Source: Gemmatimonas sp. (GTDB lineage: Bacteria; Gemmatimonadota; Gemmatimonadetes; Gemmatimonadales; Gemmatimonadaceae). From it: a DNA stretch of 64,000 nt. Made by a program: the position numbers and the translations under genes. This document shows positions 8,665 to 17,256 of this stretch, piece by piece. The stretch lies in contig JAABRO010000011.1 in the NCBI GenBank assembly GCA_011390885.1, forward strand, positions 1 through 64,000. The letters run 5' to 3'. Within the stretch, counting starts at the first letter, position 1, and the number at the start of each line of letters is the position of its first letter. Below the pieces are notes generated by a model. That model was given only the letters and a program-made list of their open reading frames with translations. It made no database searches and was not told the DNA's origin.

Positions 8665-9846
8665 ATGCGCACCGCCGTCGCCGTCGCCATCGCGGCGGCG
8701 TTCGCCCTCACCGGATGCGCCGCGATCGCGCGCTCCACGCCCATGTCGGTGCCGCAGCTGCAGGCCGACGGCGCGGTCGCCACGAGCGCGCACGCCACGG
8801 TGCGCGACTCCGTGCTCACCCGGCTCGTGCGGCGCGCCGTCACGCGCGGCGACCGCACGCTCGACCTGCTGCTGCTCTCGGGCGGCGGACAGCATGGCGC
8901 CTACGGCGTAGGCTACCTGCGCGGCTGGGCATCGCGCGCCGACGCGCCCATGCCGCGCTTCGACCTCGTGAGCGGGATCAGCACGGGGGCGCTGCAGGCG
9001 CCCTTCGCATTGCTCGGCACGCCGGCCGCGCTCGACACCATCGCCGCGCTCTACCGCGCGGCGGCCGATCGCATCGCCCCAACCTTCGATTGGTGGTTCT
9101 GGATCCGCCGCACCGGCGGCGTGGTCAACACCAGCCGTTACGAGCGCTCGCTGCGCTCCACGGTGTCGCCGGCCCTGCGCGCGCAGCTGCAGTCGGAGTT
9201 TGCACAGGGGCGGCAGTTGCTCACGGCCACCACTGACATGGACCTCGGCATCGGCCGCGTCTGGGACCTCGGCACGGAGCTGGGCGACGACGACGCGGCG
9301 CTGGCGCGCACGCACGCCCTGCTCTACACGGCCACGGCGATCCCCGGCATCTTCCCGCCGCGCCTCATCGACGGCCACGTGCACAGTGATGGCGGCATCA
9401 TCGCGAACGTGCTCCCGATCCTGGAGCTCGATGACTATCGCGACCTCGCGGTGCGGCTGCGTGCCGCCGGCGTGGACGGCACGGTGCGCGTGCGCCTCTT
9501 CGTGATCATGAACGTGTGGACGCACGTCGCGCCCCGTGTGGTGAAGCCGGCGAGCCGCGGAGCGATCAGCGCGCGCAGCACCGAGATCCTCTTCTGGGCC
9601 GCACAGCCGCACGCGCTGCGCCGGCTGCAGGAACTCGCGCGCGCCGTGAGTGCCGATGTGCCGGGCCTCGACCTCGAGGTGCGCATCGCACAGCCGGCGG
9701 GCGCACTCGCCACGGAGCCAGGCGCGGACAAGCTCTTCGACAAGGCCTGGATGCAACGCCTCGAGCAGATCGGCTACGAACAGGCGCGCGGCCCCGCGCC
9801 ATGGGACTCGACGCTTTCGTCGTACGTCAGGCCACCAGCGCGATGA
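8665..9846 (+). CDS. Patatin-like phospholipase lipoprotein
   Basis: A 393-residue predicted lipoprotein: the signal peptide ends in LTGC with Cys near residue 18. The patatin core is complete. The oxyanion loop is GGGQHGAYG from Gly73, the nucleophile elbow is SGISTG with Ser106, and the second member of the Ser-Asp dyad is Asp242 in SDGG. Patatin-like proteins are acyl hydrolases acting on phospholipids. A lipobox places this one at a membrane facing the periplasm, so it may turn over envelope lipids. The start ATG is 2 nt after the stop of the serine hydrolase gene, which implies translational coupling. An upstream in-frame extension is ignored because it would overlap that gene. Confidence 0.88.
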   Translation: MRTAVAVAIAAAFALTGCAAIARSTPMSVPQLQADGAVATSAHATVRDSVLTRLVRRAVTRGDRTLDLLLLSGGGQHGAYGVGYLRGWASRADAPMPRFDLVSGISTGALQAPFALLGTPAALDTIAALYRAAADRIAPTFDWWFWIRRTGGVVNTSRYERSLRSTVSPALRAQLQSEFAQGRQLLTATTDMDLGIGRVWDLGTELGDDDAALARTHALLYTATAIPGIFPPRLIDGHVHSDGGIIANVLPILELDDYRDLAVRLRAAGVDGTVRVRLFVIMNVWTHVAPRVVKPASRGAISARSTEILFWAAQPHALRRLQELARAVSADVPGLDLEVRIAQPAGALATEPGADKLFDKAWMQRLEQIGYEQARGPAPWDSTLSSYVRPPAR

Positions 9847-9890
9847 TGTCACGCGCATGAACCCTCGCGCGTTTCGCGTGTAGGGAAATC

Positions 9891-10940
9891 ATGCTCTTCG
9901 AAACCGTGATTGCCGGCAACACGCTGGCCACGTGGGGTGTGGCGCTCGCCACCGCCTGCGTGGCCAGCCTCGTTTTCCTCCTGGTCCGCCGCGTCGCCGT
10001 GGGCCGCCTGCGCGCACTTGCCGCGCGCACCAGCACGAACGCCGACGATGTGGCCGCCGAGGTGATCGAGCGAACCCGTACGTGGTTCCTGCTGGTGGCG
10101 GCCGCGTACCTCGGCGCGGCCACCCTCGCGCTGCCCGCCGAGTGGAGCGGCCGCCTGCGCGCCGTACTCGTGATCGCGGGCTTCACGCAGCTCGGCCTGT
10201 GGGCCAGCGCCGCGGCGCGCATTCTCCTCGACAACTACCGGCGGGACAAGCTCGAGAGCGATCGCGGCGCCGCCTCCATGGTGGGCGCGCTGCAGTTCGT
10301 GGTCATGGTGGCGCTCTGGTCGCTGGTCTCGCTGCTCGCCTTGAGCAACCTGGGGGTCGACATCACCGCGCTGGTCGCCGGTCTTGGCGTGGGCGGCATC
10401 GCCGTTGCGCTCGCCGTGCAGAACGTGCTCGGTGACCTCTTCGCGTCGCTCGCCATCGTGCTCGACAAGCCCTTCGTCGTGGGCGATTTCATCGCCGTGG
10501 ATGACAAGGTGGGCTCCGTGGAGCATGTGGGACTCAAGACCACGCGCGTCCGCTCCATCTCGGGCGAGCAGCTCGTCTTCTCCAACACCGACCTGCTCTC
10601 CGCCCGCATCCAGAACTTCGGGCGCATGCTCGAGCGCCGCATCGTGTTCTCGCTGGGCGTCACGTACGCGACGCCGCGTGGCGACCTGGCGCGCATCCCC
10701 GAGCTCATCGAGGACGCCGTGCACGCCGAGGACTCGGTGCGCTTCGACCGAAGCCACCTGAGCGGCTACGGCGCCTTCTCGATCGACTTCGAGACGGTCT
10801 ACTTCGTGACGTCGTCCGACTACCGCACCTACATGGACGCCCAGCAGCGCATCCTGCTGCGCATTCACGAGGCCTTCGAACGGCACGGCATCGAGTTCGC
10901 CTTCCCCACGCAGACCCTGTTCCTCGCCAGGGCCGAGTAA
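9891..10940 (+). CDS. MscS-family mechanosensitive channel (first copy)
   Basis: A 349-residue membrane protein with about four N-terminal hydrophobic segments and a pore-lining helix of the MscS type, GLGVGGIAVALAVQNVLGD. The beta domain follows (FVVGDFIAVDDKVGSVEHVG, ISGEQLVFSNTDLLSA), then a C-terminal alpha/beta domain. MscS channels open on membrane tension and release solutes on hypo-osmotic shock. ATG at 9891 begins a hydrophobic N-terminus. The gene is 44 nt after the patatin gene and convergent with the symporter gene, with only 16 nt between stops. Its closeness to a symporter and an osmolyte synthase suggests an osmotic role, and a second MscS gene lies at 20799. Confidence 0.9.
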   Translation: MLFETVIAGNTLATWGVALATACVASLVFLLVRRVAVGRLRALAARTSTNADDVAAEVIERTRTWFLLVAAAYLGAATLALPAEWSGRLRAVLVIAGFTQLGLWASAAARILLDNYRRDKLESDRGAASMVGALQFVVMVALWSLVSLLALSNLGVDITALVAGLGVGGIAVALAVQNVLGDLFASLAIVLDKPFVVGDFIAVDDKVGSVEHVGLKTTRVRSISGEQLVFSNTDLLSARIQNFGRMLERRIVFSLGVTYATPRGDLARIPELIEDAVHAEDSVRFDRSHLSGYGAFSIDFETVYFVTSSDYRTYMDAQQRILLRIHEAFERHGIEFAFPTQTLFLARAE

Positions 10941-10956
10941 CCGCCGGTGATCGCAC

Positions 10957-12693
10957 TCAGGCGAGCAGCCACCAGCTGCCCACGCGCAGCACCAGCACCA
11001 TCACCCCGATGAGCAGCACGGTGCGCGCGATCGCGCCCGGCAGTCCGGTTCGCGCCGCATCAGCCGGCTCACGTGGCCACCAGCCGAGTGGCTGCACGCG
11101 CTGCATGAATGCCCGCACCGACGACGGGTCGGGTGGAGACGCCACCGCGATCGTGCCCAGCGTCGCGATGCCACTCGCCGCGGAGATCGCGATGAGCCGC
11201 CCTTCGTAGGAACCTGCATCGACGAGGAGCAGGACGCCTGCGGTCACCAGCCCCGTCGTCGCGCCGACCAGCTCGGCCACGGCGGTCATGCGCCACCAGA
11301 ACCAGCGCAGCATCGTGGGCACGCCAAGCGCGGCGCCGAGCGCGGCGACCCACTGCCACGCCTGTTCGATGCGCTCGATGTGGAAGGCCACGAACACCGC
11401 CGCGACGCTGAAGGCCAGCACCGCCACACGCGCCACGCGCACCTGCGCGCGCGGTGTCAGCGACGGCCGCAGACGGAGCGCGACATCGCTCACGGCGTAC
11501 GACGCACCCCAGTTGAAATGGGTGTCCACCGTGCTCATGAACGCGGCGAGCAGGCTCACGATCAGGAGCCCGAGCACGCCGGCGGGCAGCAGCGAGAGCA
11601 TGAGTGCGGGATAGGCCATCTCGCGATCGGTCGCCACGAGCCCGCCGAGTTCCTGGCCGAGCGCTGCCGACTCGCCTCCCACCGGCACCAGCACGAGCGC
11701 CGCGAAGGCCACCATCAGCCATGGCCAGATGCGCACGCCGTACTGCAGCACCACGAAGAGCAGCGCGGCCTTCTGCGCGTCGTCCTCGCTGCGGGCCGCG
11801 CTGAGTCGCTGCTGCAGGTAGCCACCGCCGTCCGCAGGCACATTGGCGTACGATTGCACGAGCAGGTAGGCGCCCAACCCGAAGGCGCCGAGGCCGATCA
11901 CGCTTCCCCATCCATCGGTTGTGCTCGGCAGGAACTGCAGCAACTCGGGCGCGCGCGCCGCGTACGTCTCCACGAGTCCGTCGCGTACGCCCTGTCGCCC
12001 GCCCGCGCGCGACCACGCCACGACCGCGAGCCACGTGCTGCCGATCAGGCCGAGGGCGAACTGCACGAGGTCGGTGCGCACCACCCCGCGCAGGCCACCC
12101 ACGGTGGAATAGACCGCCACGAGCGCCACGAGCAGGATCACGGTCACCGCCTCTTCCGGCCCGCCCAGCGCTGATTGCGCCGGCAGCACGCGGGCGGCGG
12201 CCCCCACCAGCCAGGGCGCCCACGCCGACCATTCCACCAGCGGCTGCACGATCTTTCCCATGGCGCGCAGCACCCAGCCCAGGATGATCACGTTGTAGAC
12301 GAGTCCGTACAGCAGCGCGCGGAAGGTGCGCAGCCACTCGGCGCTGCGCCCGGCGTAGCGCAGCGAGAGGAACTCGGCGTCGGTGACCACGCCCGTGCGC
12401 CACCATCGCCGCGCGAACAGCACCACGACGGCGGCGTGCACGCCAAGCCAGGAGAGCCACACCCAGTTGCCGGAGAGGCCACGGCTGGCCACGATGCCGG
12501 TGATCGCGAGCGGCGTGTCCGCGGCGAAGGTCGTGGCCGCGATCGAGGTGCCTGCCCACCACCACGGCAGCGCGCGATCCGCGAGGAAGAAGCTCTCGCG
12601 CCCTTCGTCACCGCGCACGCGCGATGCGATACCGACACCGAGCGCCAGCAGCAGGTACGCGGCGATGACGGCGCCATCGAGTGCGCCGAGCAC
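10957..12693 (-). CDS. Sodium:solute symporter (SSS) family transporter
   Basis: A 578-residue protein with about 13 predicted membrane helices and the SSS-family core. Recognisable parts are the early FFLADRALPWWWAG segment with the following SIAATTFAADTP, the YSTVGGLRGVVRTDLVQF helix, and a later FMSTVDTHFNWG segment. SSS proteins couple Na+ entry to uptake of sugars, amino acids, compatible solutes or vitamins; the substrate is not readable. The start is GTG at 12693, 3 nt after the stop of the glucosylglycerol-phosphate synthase gene, so the two are almost certainly one operon. By context, uptake of a compatible solute or its precursor is the most economical idea, but it is unproven. Confidence 0.88.
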   Translation of the reverse strand: MLGALDGAVIAAYLLLALGVGIASRVRGDEGRESFFLADRALPWWWAGTSIAATTFAADTPLAITGIVASRGLSGNWVWLSWLGVHAAVVVLFARRWWRTGVVTDAEFLSLRYAGRSAEWLRTFRALLYGLVYNVIILGWVLRAMGKIVQPLVEWSAWAPWLVGAAARVLPAQSALGGPEEAVTVILLVALVAVYSTVGGLRGVVRTDLVQFALGLIGSTWLAVVAWSRAGGRQGVRDGLVETYAARAPELLQFLPSTTDGWGSVIGLGAFGLGAYLLVQSYANVPADGGGYLQQRLSAARSEDDAQKAALLFVVLQYGVRIWPWLMVAFAALVLVPVGGESAALGQELGGLVATDREMAYPALMLSLLPAGVLGLLIVSLLAAFMSTVDTHFNWGASYAVSDVALRLRPSLTPRAQVRVARVAVLAFSVAAVFVAFHIERIEQAWQWVAALGAALGVPTMLRWFWWRMTAVAELVGATTGLVTAGVLLLVDAGSYEGRLIAISAASGIATLGTIAVASPPDPSSVRAFMQRVQPLGWWPREPADAARTGLPGAIARTVLLIGVMVLVLRVGSWWLLA

Positions 12694-12696
12694 CCG

Positions 12697-14916
12697 TCAG
12701 CGACCGCCGGGTGTCCCGGCCATTGCCTCGAGGAACTCTCGGCTCCAGGCATCCACGTCGTTCCCCTCCACGATCGCGGCGAGCCGACGGATGTGCAGGC
12801 GACGCGCCTCGGCCGGCATCACGAGTGCGTCGTGCAGGTGACGTGTCATGCCTTCCACATCGTACGGGTTGGTGAGCACGGCGCCGTGCATCTCCACCGC
12901 CGCGCCCGCGAACTCGGAGAGCACGAGCACACCGTCGCCCTCGACACACTGCTTGGCCATCACGAACTCCTTGGCCACCAGGTTGAGGCCGTCGCGCAAC
13001 GGGGTGATCCATGCCACGTCGGCGGCGGCGCCGTAGGTGACGACCTCCTCGAACGGCAGCGAGCGGAACAGGTAGTGCACCGGCGTCCACGAGAGTGAGC
13101 CGAAACGGCCGTTGATGCGCCCCACCACCTGGTCCACCGCTTCTCGCACTTCCTCGTACACTTCCATGCCGGGCGCCGGTGGCGTGGTCACCATGAGCAG
13201 CGTGACGGCCCCGTGCAGTTCCGGATGCGCCTCGAGCAACCCCTCGAACGCCTCCAGCTTCTGCAGCGGCCCCTTCACGTAGTCGAGGCGCTCCACGGAC
13301 AGCACGAGCTGCGTGCCGCGGAAGCGATCGCGGATCGCGCGCACCTGCGCCTGTCGCTCCGGCGCGTCGAGGATCGTGCGGATCGCGCGCGTGTTCACCC
13401 CCACGGGATGCGCGCCCAGGTGCACGACGCGATCTCCCGTGCGCACCGTCGACGGCATGCGCGGAATCGCCAGCGCGCCACCGTGCACGCGGAAGCGCGG
13501 CGCGCACTCCACCGTCTCCAGCACCTCCGTGGGCGTGTGCGAGCGCAGCACGTCGAGGAAGTTGGCCGCGTAGCGCGGCACGTGGAATCCCACGTAGTCG
13601 CACTGCGCGAGCGAGCCCGCGATCTGTCCCGCCCACGGAATCACGTTGAACACGTCCGCCGGCGGAAACGACGTGTGGTGGAAGAACCCGATGCGCAGGT
13701 CCGGACGCAGGCGACGCAGCGCCCCCGGCACCATCCACAGGTTGTAGTCGTGGATCCACACCAGCGCGCCGTGGTCCGCTTCAGCCGCCGCCGCCTCGGC
13801 GAAGCGGCGGTTGATCTCGAGGAAATGCTGCCAATCCTCCTCCACGAAGCGCGCACGCTCCACGAAGGAGAAGATCACCGGCCAGAACGCTTCCTTCGAG
13901 AACTTCTTGTAGAACCGCTCCACGTCGGACTCGGCGAGCGGCACCTTCGCGGCGACGAGGTTGGGGAAGCGCGCCTCGTCCACGAGGTCGTGTGTGGTGC
14001 CGCCACTGCCGTCGTGATGCGTGGTCCACGCCACCCACGAGCCCTGCCGGCCGCGATCGAAGCAGCCGAGCAGCGTGGGGATGATGCCGTTCGGGCTCGT
14101 GTGCCGCTGGCGGATCACCTGCCCCTGCACGCGCTTCTCCTCGTAGGGCAGCCGATGGTACACCACCACGAGCTGCGCGTCGCCGGAGGGCGACTCGGGC
14201 GCCGGCACGTCGAAGTGCGCGCGTTCGCGCAGCACCTCGAGGATGCCGCCGGCGCCGGGCGCGGTGGCATGGTGGATGTGCGGCCGTCCCACCGTGGCCT
14301 CGAGCAGCGCCGGCTCGGCCTGGCCCACGACCACGCCGCGATAGCCTGTCTCGAAGAGCGAGAGGTCGTTGAGCGTGTCGCCCGCCACCACGATCTCGTG
14401 GTCGGGCACGTCAAGCTGCGCCGCGAGCCGGCGCAGCGTGTCCCCCTTGGACACGCCGCGTGGCAGCACGTCGAGATAGCGATCGGCGCTGTACAGCACG
14501 TCCACGTCGAGGTGCGCGAGGCGCTCACGGATCTCGTCGAGCCGCGTTGCGTCCTCGAGCAGGAACGAGCAGCGCCGCTCCTGTGGCACGCGCTGGCGCA
14601 CCAGCGCCGGCAGCCCCTCGAGCGCGCGCAGGATCGGATCGTTCCCCACCCAGTGCGCGCTCAGCTCCCATTGGAGCGGAGTCACGGGGCGGCGTCCGTC
14701 ACCGTGCAGCACGGTGGCACCGACATCGGCGATGATGTAGTCGGGGTCCGGGACCAGGGGGTCGGACAGCAGGGGCAGCACACTCTCGGTGCCACGGCCG
14801 GTCACGAAGACCAGGCGGATGTCCTGCGAAGCGCGCACGGCGCGGTACAGCGAAAGTCGATCGGCCTGTCGGCCGCCGAGAAATGTTCCGTCGAGATCGG
14901 TCGCGAGCAGCAGAAT
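12697..14916 (-). CDS. ggpPS: Fused glucosylglycerol-phosphate phosphatase/synthase, probable ATT start
   Basis: About 739 residues in two domains. The N-terminal HAD phosphatase (about 1-230) has motif I DLDGT at residues 7-11 and the late HAD motif [10 protein letters not shown]. The C-terminal GT20 synthase starts [14 protein letters not shown] and has SPNGIIPTL, which is typical of GgpS rather than OtsA. Other GT20 marks are [18 protein letters not shown] and [14 protein letters not shown]. The synthase would join NDP-glucose and glycerol-3-phosphate and the phosphatase would release glucosylglycerol, a compatible solute. Between an upstream in-frame TAG and motif I there is no ATG, GTG or TTG. 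ATT at 14916 lies 9 nt after GGAGG, and CTG at 14913 is the alternative. GTG at 14838 would remove motif I. A trehalose-phosphate synthase/phosphatase is the alternative function. Confidence 0.85.
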   Translation of the reverse strand: MLLLATDLDGTFLGGRQADRLSLYRAVRASQDIRLVFVTGRGTESVLPLLSDPLVPDPDYIIADVGATVLHGDGRRPVTPLQWELSAHWVGNDPILRALEGLPALVRQRVPQERRCSFLLEDATRLDEIRERLAHLDVDVLYSADRYLDVLPRGVSKGDTLRRLAAQLDVPDHEIVVAGDTLNDLSLFETGYRGVVVGQAEPALLEATVGRPHIHHATAPGAGGILEVLRERAHFDVPAPESPSGDAQLVVVYHRLPYEEKRVQGQVIRQRHTSPNGIIPTLLGCFDRGRQGSWVAWTTHHDGSGGTTHDLVDEARFPNLVAAKVPLAESDVERFYKKFSKEAFWPVIFSFVERARFVEEDWQHFLEINRRFAEAAAAEADHGALVWIHDYNLWMVPGALRRLRPDLRIGFFHHTSFPPADVFNVIPWAGQIAGSLAQCDYVGFHVPRYAANFLDVLRSHTPTEVLETVECAPRFRVHGGALAIPRMPSTVRTGDRVVHLGAHPVGVNTRAIRTILDAPERQAQVRAIRDRFRGTQLVLSVERLDYVKGPLQKLEAFEGLLEAHPELHGAVTLLMVTTPPAPGMEVYEEVREAVDQVVGRINGRFGSLSWTPVHYLFRSLPFEEVVTYGAAADVAWITPLRDGLNLVAKEFVMAKQCVEGDGVLVLSEFAGAAVEMHGAVLTNPYDVEGMTRHLHDALVMPAEARRLHIRRLAAIVEGNDVDAWSREFLEAMAGTPGGR

Positions 14917-15149
14917 GGGAACGGCCCTCCGTTGATGGTCCGAGGGCGCGCACGCCCCAACCTTTGCAACCTAGCCCCGAATCACGCCCCGACAACCGAT
15001 CAGAGACCGAGGCACGGATCGCCCCCGAACCATCGCGTTGCTTGCGTGCAGCGGTCCGGAGCGCGAGAATCGAGGCATGGCGATGTGATGCGCGCGCCGA
15101 AGCGTTCGTGCGCGCGCCGGATTGCCGCGATTCCCCCACTGGAGATGTC

Positions 15150-15596
15150 ATGAAGCTCGACCGCATCCTGCTCACCACCGACCTGTCCGACGAATCGCTG
15201 CGCGCCTTCGCCCCGCTCGCCTCGCTCGCCAAGGCACAGGGGTCCACCGTGACGCTGCTGCACGTGGTCGAGGACACCACATTCACGCCACGCGGCGCGG
15301 CGTTCGCCCCGCCGATCTCGTTGCCCGGCGCCGAGGAGGACGTGCAGCGCGCCGAGACGTGGCTGGCCGAACGGGCCGGGAATGCGCTGGCCGGCCTGCC
15401 GGTGGAGGTGCATGTCATTCGCGCGCCCAACGTCGCCACCGCGGTGGCGCACTACGCGCACGAGCACGGCTACGACCTGATCGCCATGGCCACCCACGGT
15501 CGCACCGGCTTCCGCGCGCTCATGATGGGGAGCGTCGCGTCGGCGGTGCTGCGTCATGCCGATCGTCCCGTGCTCGTCTTCCCTCGGCAGGGCTGA
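15150..15596 (+). CDS. Universal stress protein (UspA family)
   Basis: A 148-residue single Usp domain. The first strand is KLDRILLTTDLSDES. The C-terminal ATP-binding signature G-x2-G-x9-G-S/T appears as HGRTGFRALMMGSVASAV, and the protein ends with the usual PVLVFPRQ strand. ATP-binding Usp proteins respond to starvation, oxidative and other stresses, with effects that vary between members. ATG at 15150 follows GGAG by 5 nt; a longer open frame upstream is Arg/Ser-rich and not protein-like. The gene is divergent from ggpPS with 233 nt between them and is followed 20 nt later by a lipoprotein gene. Confidence 0.92.
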   Translation: MKLDRILLTTDLSDESLRAFAPLASLAKAQGSTVTLLHVVEDTTFTPRGAAFAPPISLPGAEEDVQRAETWLAERAGNALAGLPVEVHVIRAPNVATAVAHYAHEHGYDLIAMATHGRTGFRALMMGSVASAVLRHADRPVLVFPRQG

Positions 15597-15616
15597 GCGC
15601 GTCTCGCTCCACCCCG

Positions 15617-16225
15617 ATGCGCCCCCTGCCGCTCGTCTTCACCCTGCTCGCCGTGACCATCGCGGCGGCCTGCGCCGGCAGCGACACGGCCGACTCGCCG
15701 CCGCCCGAGACGACGCTCGCCACCGCACAGGACAGCTTCTTCACGGCGCTGGCGTCGCTGTGCGGTCAAGCGTTCGAGGGGCGCGTCGTCGAAGATTCGC
15801 AGGCCGACAGCGCCTACGCCGCATCGGTGCTGGTCATGCACGTGCGGGAGTGCAGCGACTCGGTGCTCAAGGTGCCCTTCCACGTGGGCGAGAACCGCTC
15901 CCGCACCTGGGTGGTGTCGCGCACCGGCACGGGGCTGCGCCTCAAGCACGATCACCGGCACGAGGACGGCACGGAGGACAGCATCACGCAGTACGGCGGC
16001 GACACGCCGACGGCGGGCACGGGCACGACGCAGGAGTTCGCGGCCGACGCGCACACGGCCTCGCTCATCCCGGCGGCGGCCACGAACGTGTGGACGATGG
16101 CGCTGGTCCCCGGCAGCACGTTCACCTACGCGCTGCGCCGTGAAGGCACCGACCGCCGGTTCCGGGTGGAGTTCGACCTCACCCGCCCGGTGAGCGCGCC
16201 TCCGGCCCCTTGGGGCTTCCAGTAG
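15617..16225 (+). CDS. Hypothetical lipoprotein, 202 aa
   Basis: No known domain recognised. A signal peptide (PLVFTLLAVTIAAACAGS) ends with a lipobox-like AAAC, giving a Cys near residue 19 and then an acidic linker rich in Ser, Asp and Pro. The mature part holds two more Cys (LCGQAF, RECSDS), which could form a disulfide, and a HDHRHEDGTED stretch that could bind metal. It lies 20 nt after the UspA gene and may share its transcript. ATG at 15617 is the start that opens the signal peptide. Function is unknown; an outer-membrane or periplasmic location is inferred from the lipobox. Confidence 0.7.
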   Translation: MRPLPLVFTLLAVTIAAACAGSDTADSPPPETTLATAQDSFFTALASLCGQAFEGRVVEDSQADSAYAASVLVMHVRECSDSVLKVPFHVGENRSRTWVVSRTGTGLRLKHDHRHEDGTEDSITQYGGDTPTAGTGTTQEFAADAHTASLIPAAATNVWTMALVPGSTFTYALRREGTDRRFRVEFDLTRPVSAPPAPWGFQ

Positions 16226-16270
16226 GTCGGCGGCGACAGCGCATCCGCGGCGTGCCGGGCGCGCCGCGGA

Positions 16271-16705
16271 TCACTCCACGACGTCGGTGTCGACCTGACC
16301 GCTGATGCGGCGCGAAATGAAGGACCACGACAGGCCGACACCGAGGCAGAGCCCCAGGCTGATCAGGACCACGTTCGCCATGCCTCGGCTGCTGCTGGCG
16401 CTGACGAGCTTGTAGGAGATGAGCAGCCAGATCACGCCGGCGGTGAGGGCGAGGGCGAGCAGCGCCCCCCAGAGTCCGAGCGAACGGCGCGTGGCGGTGA
16501 GGAACACCGCCCATCCGGCGAGCAGCACCACCCCGACCAGAAACTTGGCGGCCGCCGGCCCCTCGGTCGGCGTCCCGCCGAGCAGCGGCTCGAGCGCCCA
16601 GTCGTAGAACGAGACGCCGAACGGGTTCCAGGTTCCGTACACGAGCAGGAGCGCGGCCAGGATGCGGACGGCAACGCCAGCGAAGGAGATGGATTCGCGC
16701 TGCAT
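16271..16705 (-). CDS. Small four-helix membrane protein, 144 aa
   Basis: A 144-residue protein with four hydrophobic segments: AVRILAALLLVYGTW, KFLVGVVLLAGWAVFLTA, LWGALLALALTAGVIWLLI and NVVLISLGLCLGVGLSW. The pattern of a first helix followed by TWNPFGVSFYDW and LEPLLGG resembles small uncharacterised membrane proteins annotated DUF6524; this is from memory and not checked. ATG at 16705 starts just before the first helix. The frame stays open upstream into the cold-shock terminator, but that part is Pro/Arg-rich and unlikely to be translated. No purine-rich ribosome site is visible before the ATG. Function unknown. Confidence 0.68.
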   Translation of the reverse strand: MQRESISFAGVAVRILAALLLVYGTWNPFGVSFYDWALEPLLGGTPTEGPAAAKFLVGVVLLAGWAVFLTATRRSLGLWGALLALALTAGVIWLLISYKLVSASSSRGMANVVLISLGLCLGVGLSWSFISRRISGQVDTDVVE

Positions 16706-16732
16706 GGAGGGAGAGCGGAGAGTGGTGAGACA

Positions 16733-16769
16733 CGAACGGCCGCCCGGAACAAGTCCGGGCGGCCGTTCG
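16733..16769 (-). terminator. Strong hairpin after the cold-shock gene
   Basis: Perfect 16-bp inverted repeat (arms 16733-16748 and 16754-16769) with a 5-nt loop, 38 nt beyond the csp stop codon. It is not followed by a clear U-run on the minus strand, so it may stop transcription imperfectly or stabilise the csp mRNA 3' end. Confidence 0.7.
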
Positions 16770-16807
16770 AGATGTCGCACCGAAGTGCGACAGGGTCAGC
16801 CAAGGGT

Positions 16808-17017
16808 TCAGCCGATCTTGACGACGTTCTCAGCGGCGGGGCCCTTCTGGCCCTGCACGATGTCGAACTCCACGCGCTCACCTTCGGCCAGCGAGCGGAA
16901 GCCGCTCGTCTGGATGGCCGAGTGATGCACGAAGCAATCCTTGCCGCCGTTCTCGGGCGTGATGAAGCCGAAACCCTTCGTGTCGTTGAACCACTTGACT
17001 GTGCCGGTCGTACGCAT
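16808..17017 (-). CDS. csp: Cold-shock domain protein (CspA family)
   Basis: A 69-residue single cold-shock domain with both RNA-binding motifs: [15 protein letters not shown] (RNP1) and DCFVHHSAI (RNP2). It is the usual length and has the usual C-terminal [16 protein letters not shown]. Csp proteins bind single-stranded RNA and melt secondary structure, aiding translation and antitermination during cold or growth transitions. ATG at 17017 is preceded by AGGAG with 5-nt spacing. A near-consensus sigma-70-type promoter lies at 17181-17209, which predicts a leader of about 155 nt holding a hairpin, like the long leader of E. coli cspA. This suggests post-transcriptional control by temperature. 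Confidence 0.96.
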   Translation of the reverse strand: MRTTGTVKWFNDTKGFGFITPENGGKDCFVHHSAIQTSGFRSLAEGERVEFDIVQGQKGPAAENVVKIG

Positions 17018-17129
17018 ACCTACTCCTGAAATTGTACTGACTGCCGAGGTATCGGTATTTCCGTACGCACCGACCGTCCGTATCTGGCGGGCAATCGCGC
17101 CCCGCTACACGCATGTGGCCATTGAAAAT

Positions 17130-17155
17130 GGGACTCCAGCCAGAGCCGGAGTCCC
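17130..17155 (-). promoter_or_regulatory. Hairpin in the cold-shock mRNA leader
   Basis: Perfect 8-bp inverted repeat (GGGACTCC at 17130-17137, GGAGTCCC at 17148-17155) with a 10-nt loop, inside the predicted csp leader. On the minus strand it is followed by ATTTTC. It may be a leader structure of csp, an attenuator, or a terminator for the upstream lipoprotein gene; the promoter position favours the first. Confidence 0.55.
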
Positions 17156-17180
17156 AAGACCGAACAGCCCACATGGGAAG

Positions 17181-17209
17181 AGTATAGGGCGTCTGGAAGC
17201 ATCTGTCAA
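17181..17209 (-). promoter_or_regulatory. Near-consensus housekeeping promoter of the cold-shock gene
   Basis: On the minus strand, TTGACA (17209-17204) and TATACT (17186-17181) are separated by exactly 17 nt. Transcription would begin near 17174, about 157 nt before the csp ATG. This is the best sigma-70-type promoter match in the window. A run of six T precedes the -35 box. Confidence 0.8.
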
Positions 17210-17256
17210 GAAAAAAGTTCCCGCGAGTTTTCCCGGCCCGCCATGCCCGCCGCCGA

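Noticed and set aside
16733-16769. The 16-bp hairpin as an inverted repeat of a mobile element
   Set aside because: It lies just after the csp stop, has no target duplication or partner copy in the window, and fits a 3' end hairpin.
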